The translations under genes were made by a program, and so were the position numbers. Positions 11,819 to 22,600 of a stretch of 64,000 bases of DNA are shown piece by piece (position 1 is the stretch's first letter; each line of letters starts with the position of its first letter). The notes below the pieces were generated by a model, which was not told the DNA's origin, made no database searches, and saw nothing but the letters and a program-made list of their open reading frames with translations. The stretch is from Hormiphora californensis. Taxonomy: Eukaryota; Ctenophora; Tentaculata; Cydippida; Pleurobrachiidae. The stretch is taken from positions 2,930,982-2,994,981 of the forward strand of contig CM035353.1 of the NCBI GenBank assembly GCA_020137815.1, written 5' to 3'.

Positions 11819-14800
11819 GCAGACCCTGAAGAAAATCATCGAGAACAAGCTGGTTATGGGTGATGTAATGAAGGCAGTGTATTTCTCTCTTGCCGAGGCT
11901 GCTTACTCTGCTGGAGATATCACGTGAGTTACTACTTAGTTACTTATTACTGTAAAACTAGATATTTTCGTGAGATTTTTATTTTCGCGGATTGGCCTAG
12001 ATTGGCTTCTGGGGGTCCCTGCAGGGCCCTGACGACTTCACCAGCGTACCAGGAGTCGCTGATGAAGGAGTAGTTCACTCCTGGTACGCTGGTGAAGTCT
12101 TCAGGGACCACCAGAAGCCCTAGTCTAGGCCAATCCGCGAAAATTAATGCCCTCGAAAATATATGGTTTTACTACTTAGTAATCACGTAAGTTGACATTT
12201 GTTGAGGGGCCGATTGCAATTGGTTACGAAGTCACCCCTATTATTGCACCCGCGAGCTTGCGTGGAGGGGTAATTTCACTATCAAATGGGCCGAAGGGTT
12301 GTATTGGTAGAGTAGCAAGCTAGCTACACTTTTTACCCCGCATCCCAGCACCTGGTTTCGTTTTCAATCCAATATATCTCCCCAATATATCTCCCCAATA
12401 TATCTCCCCAATATATCTCTCCCAATATATCTCCCCAATATATATCTCCCCCAATATATCTCCCCCAATATATCTCCCCCAATATATCTCTCCCAATATA
12501 TCTCTCCCCACACACAGGCAGACAGTTATCCAGAATGCCGATAAAGCTCAGAACAAGATCAAGTTCCAGAGGGACAACGTGGCGGGGGTCCAGCTGACCA
12601 ACTTCACAATGCACACTGAGGGGAGCGACAACTATCAACTGACAGGTGCGGTTCTAAAACTTTCCTAGGTAGTTGGTAATGAAATTACCCCTCTGTTATT
12701 ATTGCTCAGTATGATGCAATAAAAGTGGTGACTTCGTAACCAACCCTGGTAGCTACCCCTTCCTCTCCCGCATACATAGTGCAGTTCTGCAAGTGTCTTC
12801 TTCTTGGAGGCCGTCTCTTCTTGCGTCGAGATGAAGGGCTGGATCCAAAGGGTTTCCTTTCCCGGCCTGGTTTCTCGAGGCCTTATATTTTGTAACTCCC
12901 CTACCTCCCCAAATTTAGCCATGGCGGCTACTAATTTAGTCTTTGTTCCTCCTTTTTTAATACTGATATAGCACCATGATAGCACCACCAAACATCTCAA
13001 TGCAGGTCTGGGGAAGGGAGGGCAGACAGTATCACGATGCAAGGACACAGCACAGAAAGCGTTGAAATTGTTGGTTGAACTGGCTAGCCTCCAAACGGCA
13101 TTTATCACACTGGATGAGGCCATTAAAATTACCAACAGAAGGGTCAATGGTATTGAATACGTCATCATACCCAGGTAAATATAATAGGAGTCTACACAAC
13201 CAATCAGAACTCGTTATTTAGGTCACGTGACTGGTTATCAGCCAATCAGGGACCAGTATTTCCTGATTCAGTCGGTTCCTGAATCTAGTTAGATAGCTCA
13301 TATATATTTGACCCAAACAATATACACATTACATGTTTGGATGGGGGGGGGGACATGTTAATTGTTAATAAATCACCTCTTTTTTCCGATTTTGTTAATT
13401 AACGTTAATTAACAAAGTTAACAAAATTAACAAATGCTAAAATATTGGTGTTATCGGCTGATAATACGACTTTAACTGATTTAATTTTATAGTTTAAAGA
13501 CTAACGTTTGTATACCCATGCAAGGCTTCCTCTGATAACCAAAGTCCGACATACAAGTTTTTTGGCTCCAAATCGATCAAAATTCTAAGAGTACGAATAT
13601 TTCAATTTAGCGTGTAAAATGTCACTTGAATGTAATTTTTTCATTGATAATCCATTATTCAGACGAAAGAAAGTGATGTACAACGTTTCTGTTCGAAAAA
13701 TACGAAAAAATTCCCAAAATTGCTTTTTTTGGTCAAAAATTGAAAATTTGCTTCGCTACAAATCCTTGTGTTTTTTTAGAAAAAATCATTTTTGGGATAT
13801 TTTTCGATTGAAGGTAAATTTTTGAGTCTTATTAAGTTTTTAAGGTTGGAAAATGTGGATTAGTGTCATTTGACCTCAAATGCGGTTCAGGTTGGCTAGT
13901 TTTTGTTCGAATTTACAAAATGGAACAAATCGTTGTTGGGAAGGCTGTAGTAGACGGCTTGGGGTATGCAAATCATGCAGAAGGAACATCTTTGTTCGCA
14001 GAACAACATACAGCAAGTGTAATACCAAAAAACACGTGCTAAAAGGACTTTAGATCGTATAAATGGCATTTGTTAATGTTTGTTAACTTTTGTTAAATTT
14101 GTTAATAAATCACCTGTTTTTTCGATGTTAATATTAACAAAGTTAACAAAATTAACATGTCCCCCCCCCCCCCCCCCCCCCCCCGTTTGGATATGTATAC
14201 ATTATATATGAACAGTCGGACCCCGATTTACCGGGTACCACAATTTACTGCGCAAAACTCTTTCCCCCGAGCATCCCGGTAAATCTACTTTTTTACAATA
14301 CATTTCTATCTAGGTTCGAGAACACTATTGCGTATGTCATTGAGGAGCTGGACGAGAGAGATAGGGAGGAGTTTTACCGACTGAAGAAGATTCAGGACAA
14401 AAAGAAGGTACATTATATCATCTAAATAATTAATAATAATGATGATTAATTAAGGCCAGATGTCCGAGCGAGGGTCAAAAATGTACTTTTCTGAGGTTTA
14501 CATTCGTGATGTAGCTCGGAGGTAGGAAAGCTTTGGATAGGGTAGCTGTGCGCCAAGTGTATCAGGAAGCCCTCGAATTCACTACCCAATACCATTCCTT
14601 GGTGACATAGACACCTGGCGCGACCGAGATTGAGCTCACACACGGTCGTCGCGCCAGGTGTCTATATGTCACCAAACCAATACCATTCCTTGTTTAACAC
14701 TCGTCACTCTCTCCAGATTATCCGTGCAAAACAGAAGAAACTGGCTGATGAGTTGACCGCAAAGGAGGCTGAGAAGGCTATGACACCTGTTGTTGACCAA

Positions 14801-14851
14801 CCCGCGAGGAGTATTCTCGAACAACAGCATGATCCCGATATCATGTTCTAG
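11819..14851 (+). CDS. ATP6V1D: V-type proton ATPase subunit D, 3' five exons
   Basis: Subunit D forms the central rotor stalk of the V1 sector, coupling ATP hydrolysis to proton pumping. Exons: about 11819-11931, 12518-12645, 13006-13174, 14314-14407, 14717-14851. Diagnostic strings are LKKIIENKLVMGDVM, NVAGVQLTNF, LLVELASLQTAFITLDEAIK, ITNRRVNGIEYVIIPR, EELDERDREEFYRLKKIQ and a C terminus ending DPDIMF. All junction phases fit. The conserved N-terminal ~45 residues (FPSRM...LKGAQKGH region) are not cleanly present; a degraded match lies near 11330-11450. Introns hold a foldback, a 13-bp minisatellite, a poly-G-ended transposon and a small palindrome. The last 21 coding bases are copied twice in the 3'UTR. 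Confidence 0.93.
11949..12170. mobile_element. Foldback element in ATP6V1D intron
   Basis: Inverted arms beginning gtaaaactagatattttcg and containing gcggattggcctaga (inverted as tctaggccaatccgc) and ccagcgtaccaggagt (inverted as actcctggtacgctgg). Total about 220 bp, no ORF. Confidence 0.7.
12368..12510. repeat. Minisatellite, CCCAATATATCTC unit
   Basis: About 10-11 copies of an 11-15 bp unit end just upstream of the second V-ATPase D exon, so the exon acceptor (cacacag) follows a pyrimidine/AT repeat. Confidence 0.85.
13190..13281 (-). mobile_element. hAT-like MITE copy 3, one end lost
   Basis: Matches the family from acaaccaatcagaactcg through gtcacgtgac to cagtcggttcctg, but the first ~18 bp are replaced. 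It lies in ATP6V1D intron 3, 16 bp after the exon. Confidence 0.8.
13343..14184. mobile_element. DNA transposon with poly-G ends and 8-bp target duplication
   Basis: The ends are G(10)-ACATGTTAATT and AATTAACATGT-C(22), flanked by the exact direct repeat GTTTGGAT (13335-13342 and 14185-14192). Next to each end are subterminal ttgttaataaatcacct and aacaaagttaacaaaatt runs. 842 bp, no credible transposase. An 8-bp duplication suggests hAT-type insertion. It sits in ATP6V1D intron 3. Confidence 0.8.
14601..14676. repeat. Short palindrome in ATP6V1D intron 4
   Basis: tggtgacatagacacctgg and its inverse enclose an 18-base loop. The same arm sequence forms the palindrome at 19567-19601, so these are copies of one foldback family. 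Confidence 0.75.
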
Positions 14852-14933
14852 ATACATGCGATCTGATCCTGATATTATGTTCTAGATCTGTGCGATCTGA
14901 TCCTGATATTATGTTCTAGATCTGTGCGATCTG
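14832..14933 (+). repeat. 34-bp tandem repeat spanning the ATP6V1D stop codon
   Basis: Three units of gatcctgatattatgttctag plus 13 bp. The first unit is coding (DPDIMF and the stop); the next two lie in the 3'UTR. Confidence 0.9.
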
Positions 14934-15149
14934 AGGACTCTTTTTGATTTAGAGAGAGAGAAGGAGTGATCTAGGACTCTTGAATTTTCTTTGGGACGTT
15001 TTAAGGGAGGACGCTCCTCCGAGGAGAGATGTGTTTGAGCAATAATTTTAGTGAAAATTAAGAGAGTGCAGTGCAACTTTTCTTGGGGTACAAAATATAT
15101 AATGACGGATTTTGTGAATCTTTTGTAGAGCTCTTGTTTATGTCTTGTG

Positions 15150-15905
15150 GGGGGGTACGTCACCTTTTTTTTTGCCCACTGCCCACATTATTCTTAAATT
15201 TTGAATTTGCCCACATGGGCAAAAGTGGGCAAAAGTAGGCAAAAGTAGGCAAAAGTAGGCAAAAAATTTAAATCCCATAAAAAATATATGCTATCAACCA
15301 GGTAATCGTCTGTGACAAAGGTTTTTCACCACCAATGTCCTCCTAGAGGTCCCCCCTATCGATTCCAACCGATAATTTATTTGCTCAGGGTTGATAAGGC
15401 TCCATATCCAACTGGGGAAAATGGGCAAAATATGTTGGCAAAATTAGGAAAATTGGTCATTTTAGGCACGTTTCTCACATGGTTGGAGTGGAAAATTTTT
15501 CTGGTTTTCCTGGGACCCCATTGGAGTACAATGCAAGTGGAAAACCTTTGTTATGTATCAGTTCCCTAAATAGCCCCAAAATGACGAAAAATCACTGGCC
15601 TTTGCCTAATTTTGCCAAAATTTTTTGCCCACTTTTGTCCAGTCGGACATGGAGCCTTATCAACCCTAAGTCATAAGAAAGTACATTAATTATCGGTTGG
15701 AATCGATAGAGGGGACCTCTTGGAAGACATTGGAGGTGAAAAACATTTGTTACAGAGGGTTTTCTGGTAAAGTTTTGATGCTTATAATATTTTTGCCCAC
15801 TTTTTGCCCACTTTGCCCACATTATACCTGTTTTTTGAGATTTCAGTTTGCCCATGTGGGCAAATGTGGGCAAATGTGGGCAAAAAAAAAGGTGACGACC
15901 CCCCC
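15150..15905. mobile_element. Palindromic hAT-type element with poly-G ends and GCCCAC subterminal repeats
   Basis: The left end GGGGGGTACGTCACC and the right end GGTGACGACCCCCC are flanked by the exact 8-bp repeat GTCTTGTG (15142-15149, 15906-15913). Inside each end the motif GTGGGCAAA repeats three to five times, like hAT subterminal transposase-binding arrays. The interior also pairs (ggtccc-cctatcgattccaacc and inverse). No transposase ORF. Confidence 0.85.
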
Positions 15906-16109
15906 GTCTTGTGTAAGAAGTGGGGAGAAGAAAGAGAGATTCTGGTGATGATATAATATGTTTTTGATTTCCCTCTGTAAAAGTATTCAATTTGCTTGAC
16001 GCTGGACGTCAAATTCTTCCAAAAACAATTTGTTATTTCGTTTGTTTGTTGGACGGTGGTGGTGAGTGTCTAGGGTGATGGAGTAACGGTAACCCCCCCC
16101 CCCATGTCT

Positions 16110-16231
16110 GACGGTGCCAGAGCCCGTTTTGTTTCTCAATTACAGCGACAGTGCGTTCAGATGGGGACGGCGGCGCCTTATATGACGCCGCAGACCCCAT
16201 CTGAGCACACAAATCGGGTTCTGGCGCCATA
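16110..16231. repeat. Foldback, CAGATGGGG(A/T)CGGCGGCGCC family, copy 1
   Basis: Arms ggtgccagagcccgtttt...cagatggggacggcggcg are inverted around ttatat. Related pieces occur at 16390-16520, 20935-21022 and about 22960-22990. Confidence 0.7.
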
Positions 16232-16389
16232 CAGATGTGTATTGTGATGCTCGGGAAAGGATTTTATTTTTACCCGGTAAATCGGCTCCTATAACAGATA
16301 AGAGGGGCTGCAAGATTGCTCTCTGCAGTCACTGTACAGTGAAACTTGTAGAAAGTGTAGTTGTACCGTGAAACTTGGAAATCATAAAT

Positions 16390-16520
16390 CTGGTGCCGCC
16401 AGACCTTGTATTGTTCATACGGGGGCGCGGGGGGAGGTGCAACAGCACAAGCCAGACCCTTTTTTGATTCTAAAAACAGTGCGCTCAGATGGGGTCGGCA
16501 CCGCCAGACAGGAAAAAACA
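16390..16520. repeat. Foldback, CAGATGGGG family, copy 2
   Basis: Contains ctggtgccgccaga at the left and gcgctcagatggggtcggcaccgccagac at the right, with a diverged interior. Confidence 0.6.
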
Positions 16521-16833
16521 GCAGAATTTGCTATGGCAAGAAAAGTTTTTGATTTGAATATCGAACAATCAAAAAATTGTATTAAGTTAAACTTTGGGGC
16601 CAAATATTTAAACTCTGTCATTATATCAATCCTCTCTTTCAATTTCCACAAGATCGAATCATAAATCTCCAAATAACTGGAAAGGAGAATAACTACATGA
16701 CACTGACAGTCATTGAACTTTATTTTATAAAATTGGTGTGGGGGACGCTTGAGTTGCTTGACAATGACAATGTCTTCCGTGCTCCGCATAAAAATAAAGT
16801 ATGAATAATTCAAGGGGACGCCACCTCAGAGCT

Positions 16834-16897
16834 AAGTCGAAGAGATTTTACTTTAAGGGAAGCTCGAGCTTCCCTTAAAGTAAAATCTCTTCGACTT
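16834..16897. repeat. Perfect spacerless 64-bp palindrome
   Basis: Two 32-bp arms beginning aagtcgaagagattttactt are exact reverse complements and meet at the centre agctcgagct with no loop. Confidence 0.95.
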
Positions 16898-17114
16898 AAT
16901 ATAACAGTACAATAGCATGCACAAGTGTATCACATGACATTCACAGTTTCACATCATGATCAAGACCATGGCTATCTGTCAAATCACTGGCCTGACATAC
17001 AGATGATTATAGTACATTACGACAGGGCCAATATGTCGTACACAAAAGACACCTCAAATCAACGTGTTTACAGTTACAACACTACACAGACACGCCTGCC
17101 TTTGTGCTCGGTGT

Positions 17115-17683
17115 GCGGACTCTAGTGCTACACTCTAAGTCTACAGTGGACTCTATATCTAAATTTAGATTTAGATAAAGAGTCCAAATAAGTCTAAACT
17201 CTAGGAGGACTCTTTATCTAAAAAGTCTACACAGGGCGGACTCTTTATCTAAAAAGTCTAAACAAAGTGGACTCTATATCTACATAAATCTAAATTAGAT
17301 ATAGAGTCCGCCTTTCGCCGCGAACTCGAGATTTCGGCCGTTAGGCCGGAAACGAGAGTTTGCTCTACCCCTATACTAATTTAGAAGTGTTAGGGCCGTT
17401 ATTTGGGTTCGAGGTTAGGGTTAGGTTAGTGTTAGGGTTAGGTTTTGGGTTGGGTTAGGATTTTAGACATAGAGTCCGGGTTGGAGGATTTGGCGCCAAA
17501 ATGTACTAGAGGACTCTATATCTAAAAATTCTACACAGGGCGGACTCTTTATCTAAAAAGTCTACACAGGGAGGACTCTTTATCTAAACTTTTTTCAAAA
17601 TCTAACTGTAGATAAAGAGTCCGTTTTTAGATATAGAGTCCGCCTTGGGTTTAGATAAAGAGTCCGTTAGCACTAGAGTCCGC
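17115..17683. mobile_element. Element with dense GGACTCTWTATCTA motif array on both strands
   Basis: The terminal inverted repeats are GCGGACTCTAGTGCTA (17115-17130) and its inverse (17668-17683). Inside are at least 12 copies of GGACTCT(A/T)TATCTA, about seven on one strand (near 17148, 17207, 17237, 17268, 17510, 17541, 17572) and five on the other (near 17172, 17296, 17608, 17628, 17651). The middle holds a GGTTAGG-rich stretch. No ORF and no clear target duplication. Confidence 0.8.
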
Positions 17684-17762
17684 CAACCTGCCTTGCTCAA
17701 CCCTCTTTCCGCGCCGTGCGCAAAGGAGGGTTAGAACAAACAGACATGCCTGCTTAAATCAT

Positions 17763-17808
17763 AACGCCAATCATGAATATGATTCAAATTCATGATTGGC
17801 GTCACAAA
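17763..17808. repeat. Small palindrome
   Basis: acgccaatcatgaat and its inverse attcatgattggcgt enclose a short AT loop. Confidence 0.85.
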
Positions 17809-17935
17809 ATTAAACAATTAAACATGAACAGACGGCAGACATGTCTGGATCGGGACTTTCCGAACAATATTTCTGCATTCCCTAACACATCATTATATAC
17901 TCAACTCTAAAAACAAAATTAGTCCGGCAAACATT

Positions 17936-19666
17936 TCACCGATATCCCCTTTTCTGTCTATTCTCTTGTTTAGTCCGTTCATATTCATCAGAGAACTTGG
18001 CCACAATAACCGTGACGGGCAGGGCGAGAACTATGAGGCCTGCCAACATTGCTAGAGTGCCTACCGCCATCCCGAGAGTGGTCTTGGGGGACATATCTCC
18101 GTACCTGCACAGGGGGTGAATGGGTTAGCTGGGTATCTTGAGCTGATATATATTGTTTGTGCTACAAGCAGATTGGTTTGTTGGCGGTAGCAATCTTTTT
18201 GTGTTTGTCAGGTAAAATTAAATGTTGGACTTGGTTGTCATTGTTGAGTAAGGTTTTCCATGTCGGCATGTCACTTGTGAATGTGTCTGTGTTCTTTTCA
18301 GTTGTAATTGTCTCTCACGAGAGATTTATGGTAAAGCTAAAGATAACAAAAATGTATTTTGACTAAAATCCAAGCGTGTAGGGAATTGATCTTTTAGCTG
18401 TCAGACCAATGCTCTGACCACGGTTCTCACCAATGCTCTGACAGCTTTTTCGGGGAATAAATCACTTTGTTCAGCAACAGAATAGCAATTTTACACACGC
18501 ATGATTAGTAGATCAACACTCTAATTACATTCTTCACACCACAAAAATGAGATGCAAACTCGATACACAATAATCACACACGGGAGAGACAGCTGATGAG
18601 AGAGCACTTTCTGAACGAGACCGGATATCCGCGGATTATAAAAGGAGTAATATCAGGCCTAACTTGGTTAGATTCCTTGCTACATCTTCATATGGTATCA
18701 CAGTTGTCTCACAAAAGACTACCGGCCTGATCTGACCTCTCCGGACCTCGGGGGCGTGACCTTACAGCCTTGTAGTATACCAATGCATGAGATATATGGA
18801 CCCTTGTTGAGTAGAAACTCCCTCCCAGATCTAGACTTGGTGATTTAAGTATGAGAGAATCTAGATATGTTTGACTTTAAAAGGACACGAATACATTTGG
18901 TAAACTAAACAAAAAGGAAACACCATAACTACAGATAAATATGGTACAAATCAAATGACAAAGAGACGATGCACAACGGAATTAGAGATTTCTAGTTTTT
19001 TATATGAATCACAGGGAGAGCGAGGAATCAGCTTCGAAAATGAGAACAAATATTTACTTTCTCTGCAGCTAATATATGCTGATTTTGGGGCTTCGAACGC
19101 TGCTTGGGTGCTGCTTTAAAAGATTAGAAAAGAAGTTGGGTGCAGAATAATTTGTGCCGTTTTTATATACACTATATACACTATGTATACTGTGTATAAA
19201 ATGTATAAAATGTATATAGCTAACTCGCCGTGGTAGAGAGAGATGATGCTGCAGTACGATGATGATCATTGTGGTTTAGAACGCTCATACTCGTCACTGA
19301 ATTTAGCGACTATGATCGTAACGGGCAGGGCCATTAGGATGAGCCCGAGCATTAGGGCAACCGATCCGACGACCATACCCAACGGGGTCTTGGGACTTAA
19401 ATCTCCGTACCTAGCAGACATGTGTGCGGGTGTTAGTTATAGTGTGCAGGTTAGTGTGGGGATGTGTGCGGGTGTTAGTTAGTGTGCAGGTTAGTGTGGG
19501 GATGTGTGGGGATGTGTGCGGGTGTTAGTTAGTGTGCAGGTTAGTGTGGGGGATGCAGATGTGTTATTGGTAACATAGACACCTGGTGTCTATGTTACCA
19601 AGATGTGTTAGTGTGGGGATGTGTGCGGGTGTTTGTTAGTGCAGGTTAGTGCAGGTTAGTGTGGGG

Positions 19667-19699
<33 letters not shown>

Positions 19700-22600
19700 G
19701 ATGTGTTAGTGTGCAGGTTAGTGTGGGGATGTGTGGGTGTATGTGTGCGGGTGTTGGTTAGTGCAGGTTAGTGTGGGGGGGGGGGGGGTGTGTGTGTTTG
19801 TAGGTTGTGTGTGTGTGTGTGGGTACTGGGTTGTATAACTGCAGATTTCAAGTGAATGGATCGTTGTGCACACCAATTCTACTGTCAATTTCTACATAAT
19901 TTCGACTAATATAGAAATAACAATTGTTAACTATTATAATATCCGAGTGACGGAAAACAGAAACTACGAAGACTGAAAGATTAAACGGAAACAGTTGAGC
20001 GCATGCAAGATTATATAGTCAACTGCAATATATAAGCAAACAGTTAGGAGAATACTGCCATGTGACATTCTACAGATATACCTATGGCAATTCAACAGAT
20101 ATATTATGAAAAGTAAAGTATTGGAAACTGACAACTCCAAAATACCAGAGATAACTTTGTACGATACATATCAAGATCATCAGCTTACCCAACTGTTGTA
20201 ACAGTGATCACACTCCACCAGCAGCCGTTCATAATAGAGGTAAACTGAGTTTTACCCTCCGTCGCTGTAGGTCTGTTCAACAGTATACATGATACTACCA
20301 AACATTAGCACCACCATGAACACCTGCAGAAATTGATTTATAGTATTTCTTGGGTGTAATTAGGTGGTAATTAACATGGGGTGCGCACAGACTGTCCATG
20401 CGTGATCATGTCCATTATTTTGACCAAGTCGCCAGCGTATCAAAATTAGTCGGGTTCAGTGGTTTTCGATATGTTATGAATTAGTTTCAGTTTTTACTCT
20501 CCAATCTTAGTCAAATGACCAATTTTTGTCAGTCTGTGCGACTTGGTCAAAATCTTGCCCATGCCCCCATAATGAATTGATTCATGGGCGATGACTCACC
20601 ATGATAAAAAGTACGAACAGCTCGGTGCTGGTGTTACCCACTGCTTTCAGTAATATCAACAGGTTCTCTGATCTCCTCGCCTGGAAATTAGCATTAAATA
20701 TTTCCAGGAACCGACCGAAACAAGCAAACAACCAATCAGAACTCGTCATTTATGTCACGTGACTGGTTATTAGCCAATCAGGGACCAGTATTTCCTGATT
20801 CGGTCGGTTACTGCATACTTCCCGGCAGTGTCAAGCGACTCAAGGTTACTTGGCTGTAATTGCTGTACACACAAACGAACAATTGGCTGGAACCCCCTCC
20901 CCTCCAATTGTAATATAGTATCAAAACGGGAGCTGGCGCCCATTATCTGTATGGCGGCGCCATACCCCATTTGATTCTCAGTGCGCTCAGATGGGGTCGG
21001 CGGCGCCAGACAGCCCATTATAGGGTGACCTGCATGGTAATGCATGATGGCTTAAGGGTACGCTAACCAAATTTTTTTTTCGAGTGCAGGGAAATCTCTC
21101 ACCGTAGGGTTGTAGGCCATACCAAAGAGACCTCAAATATGCAATTTTAGCCCTTAAGTCGAATTCATATTTTTGCTACAGCTGTTTAAAAAATGTCCTG
21201 TAAATACGTTTTTGGCATCTCAAAAATTTTTTTAAAAAAATAGGAGCATGAAAATTTGGGGATTTGAAGAGGACATGAAGGTGAATAACCACAAAAAATT
21301 TTATTGCAATCCGAGCTGATTTCCGGTCCTGAGATGGATTTCTTTTTTTCCACTTTAACGCCCTATTTGGCAAAGTTCCGAAAACATGTGAAAGCTGTAA
21401 ATTGGTGAAAAGTTGCGTCTAACGATTATCTAAGTGGCCATAAATTTTGGGCGTGTCCTTATTTGAGATAAGCTGTACAGAGTTTTTTTTGTGAAAGCCG
21501 TCATTTCAGAAATAAATAAATTCCCTGTATCTCAAAAACGGCTGATCGTAGAGACCTGAGACTATGCTAAAACGATTCAGAAGGTCCGATTTTGGGGGGG
21601 TCTTCTGAGAGACATTTTGCTCCTACTTCAACCGTTTTTGCTGTAATTGCGAAAAACAAAAACCCATCTTCGCCATCGTGGATTTTTTGTGATTTTGTTT
21701 TTGGTGATTATAGGGACCCATATGGACCAAATAGTGAAGGAATTAGATTGTTACACATTTTTCCATAGTTTCGGTCCTTTCTTAGCCAAAATTCCCTAAT
21801 TACAGGATATTGGAGTTTAGCTTTTGCCCTTTTCATAGAATTTGTTTTTCGCAATTACAGCAAAAACGGTTGAAGTAGGAGCAAAATGTCTCTCAGAAGA
21901 CCCCCCCAAAATCGGACCTTCTGAATCGTTTAAGCATAGTCTCAGGTCTCTACGATCAGCCGTTTTTGAGATACAGGGAATTTATTTATTTCTGAAATGA
22001 CGGCTTTCACAAAAAAAACTCTGTACAGCTTATCTCAAATAAGGACACGCCCAAAATTTATGGCCACTTAGATAATCGTTAGACGCAACTTTTCACCAAT
22101 TTACAGCTTTCACATGTTTTCGGAACTTTGCCAAATAGGGCGTTAAAGTGGAAAAAAAGAAATCCATCTCAGGACCGGAAATCAGCTCGGATTGCAAAAA
22201 AAAATTTTGTTGTTATTCACCTTCATGTCCTCTTCAAATCCCCAAATTTTCATGCTCCTATCTTTACAAATGTATTTTTAAGATGCCAAAAACTTATTTT
22301 CAGTTCATTTTTCAAGCAGCTGTAGCAAAAATATGAATTCGACTTGAGAGCTCAAATTGCATATTTGAGGTCTCCTTGGCATGGCCTACAACCCTACGGT
22401 GAGAGATTTCCCTGCACTCGAAAAAAATTTTTGGTTAGCGTACCCTTAATTGATGTACAAAATTAACAACTTACCAGTTTGAAAACCCGTATCACCCTGA
22501 AGACCCTGCAGACCCGGAGAACAACGTACCACCCACCGGTCCCTGCCTGCTCCGTCCCTGAGACTCCACTTGGATCCTGAAAGAAGACAGTGTTAGCATA

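Noticed and set aside
12320-12638. Overlapping minus-strand ORFs rich in GRYIGEI
   Set aside because: Translation of the CCCAATATATCTC minisatellite opposite the ATP6V1D exon.
13619-13825. 68-residue ORF inside the poly-G-ended element
   Set aside because: AT-rich, no transposase motif; the element looks non-autonomous.
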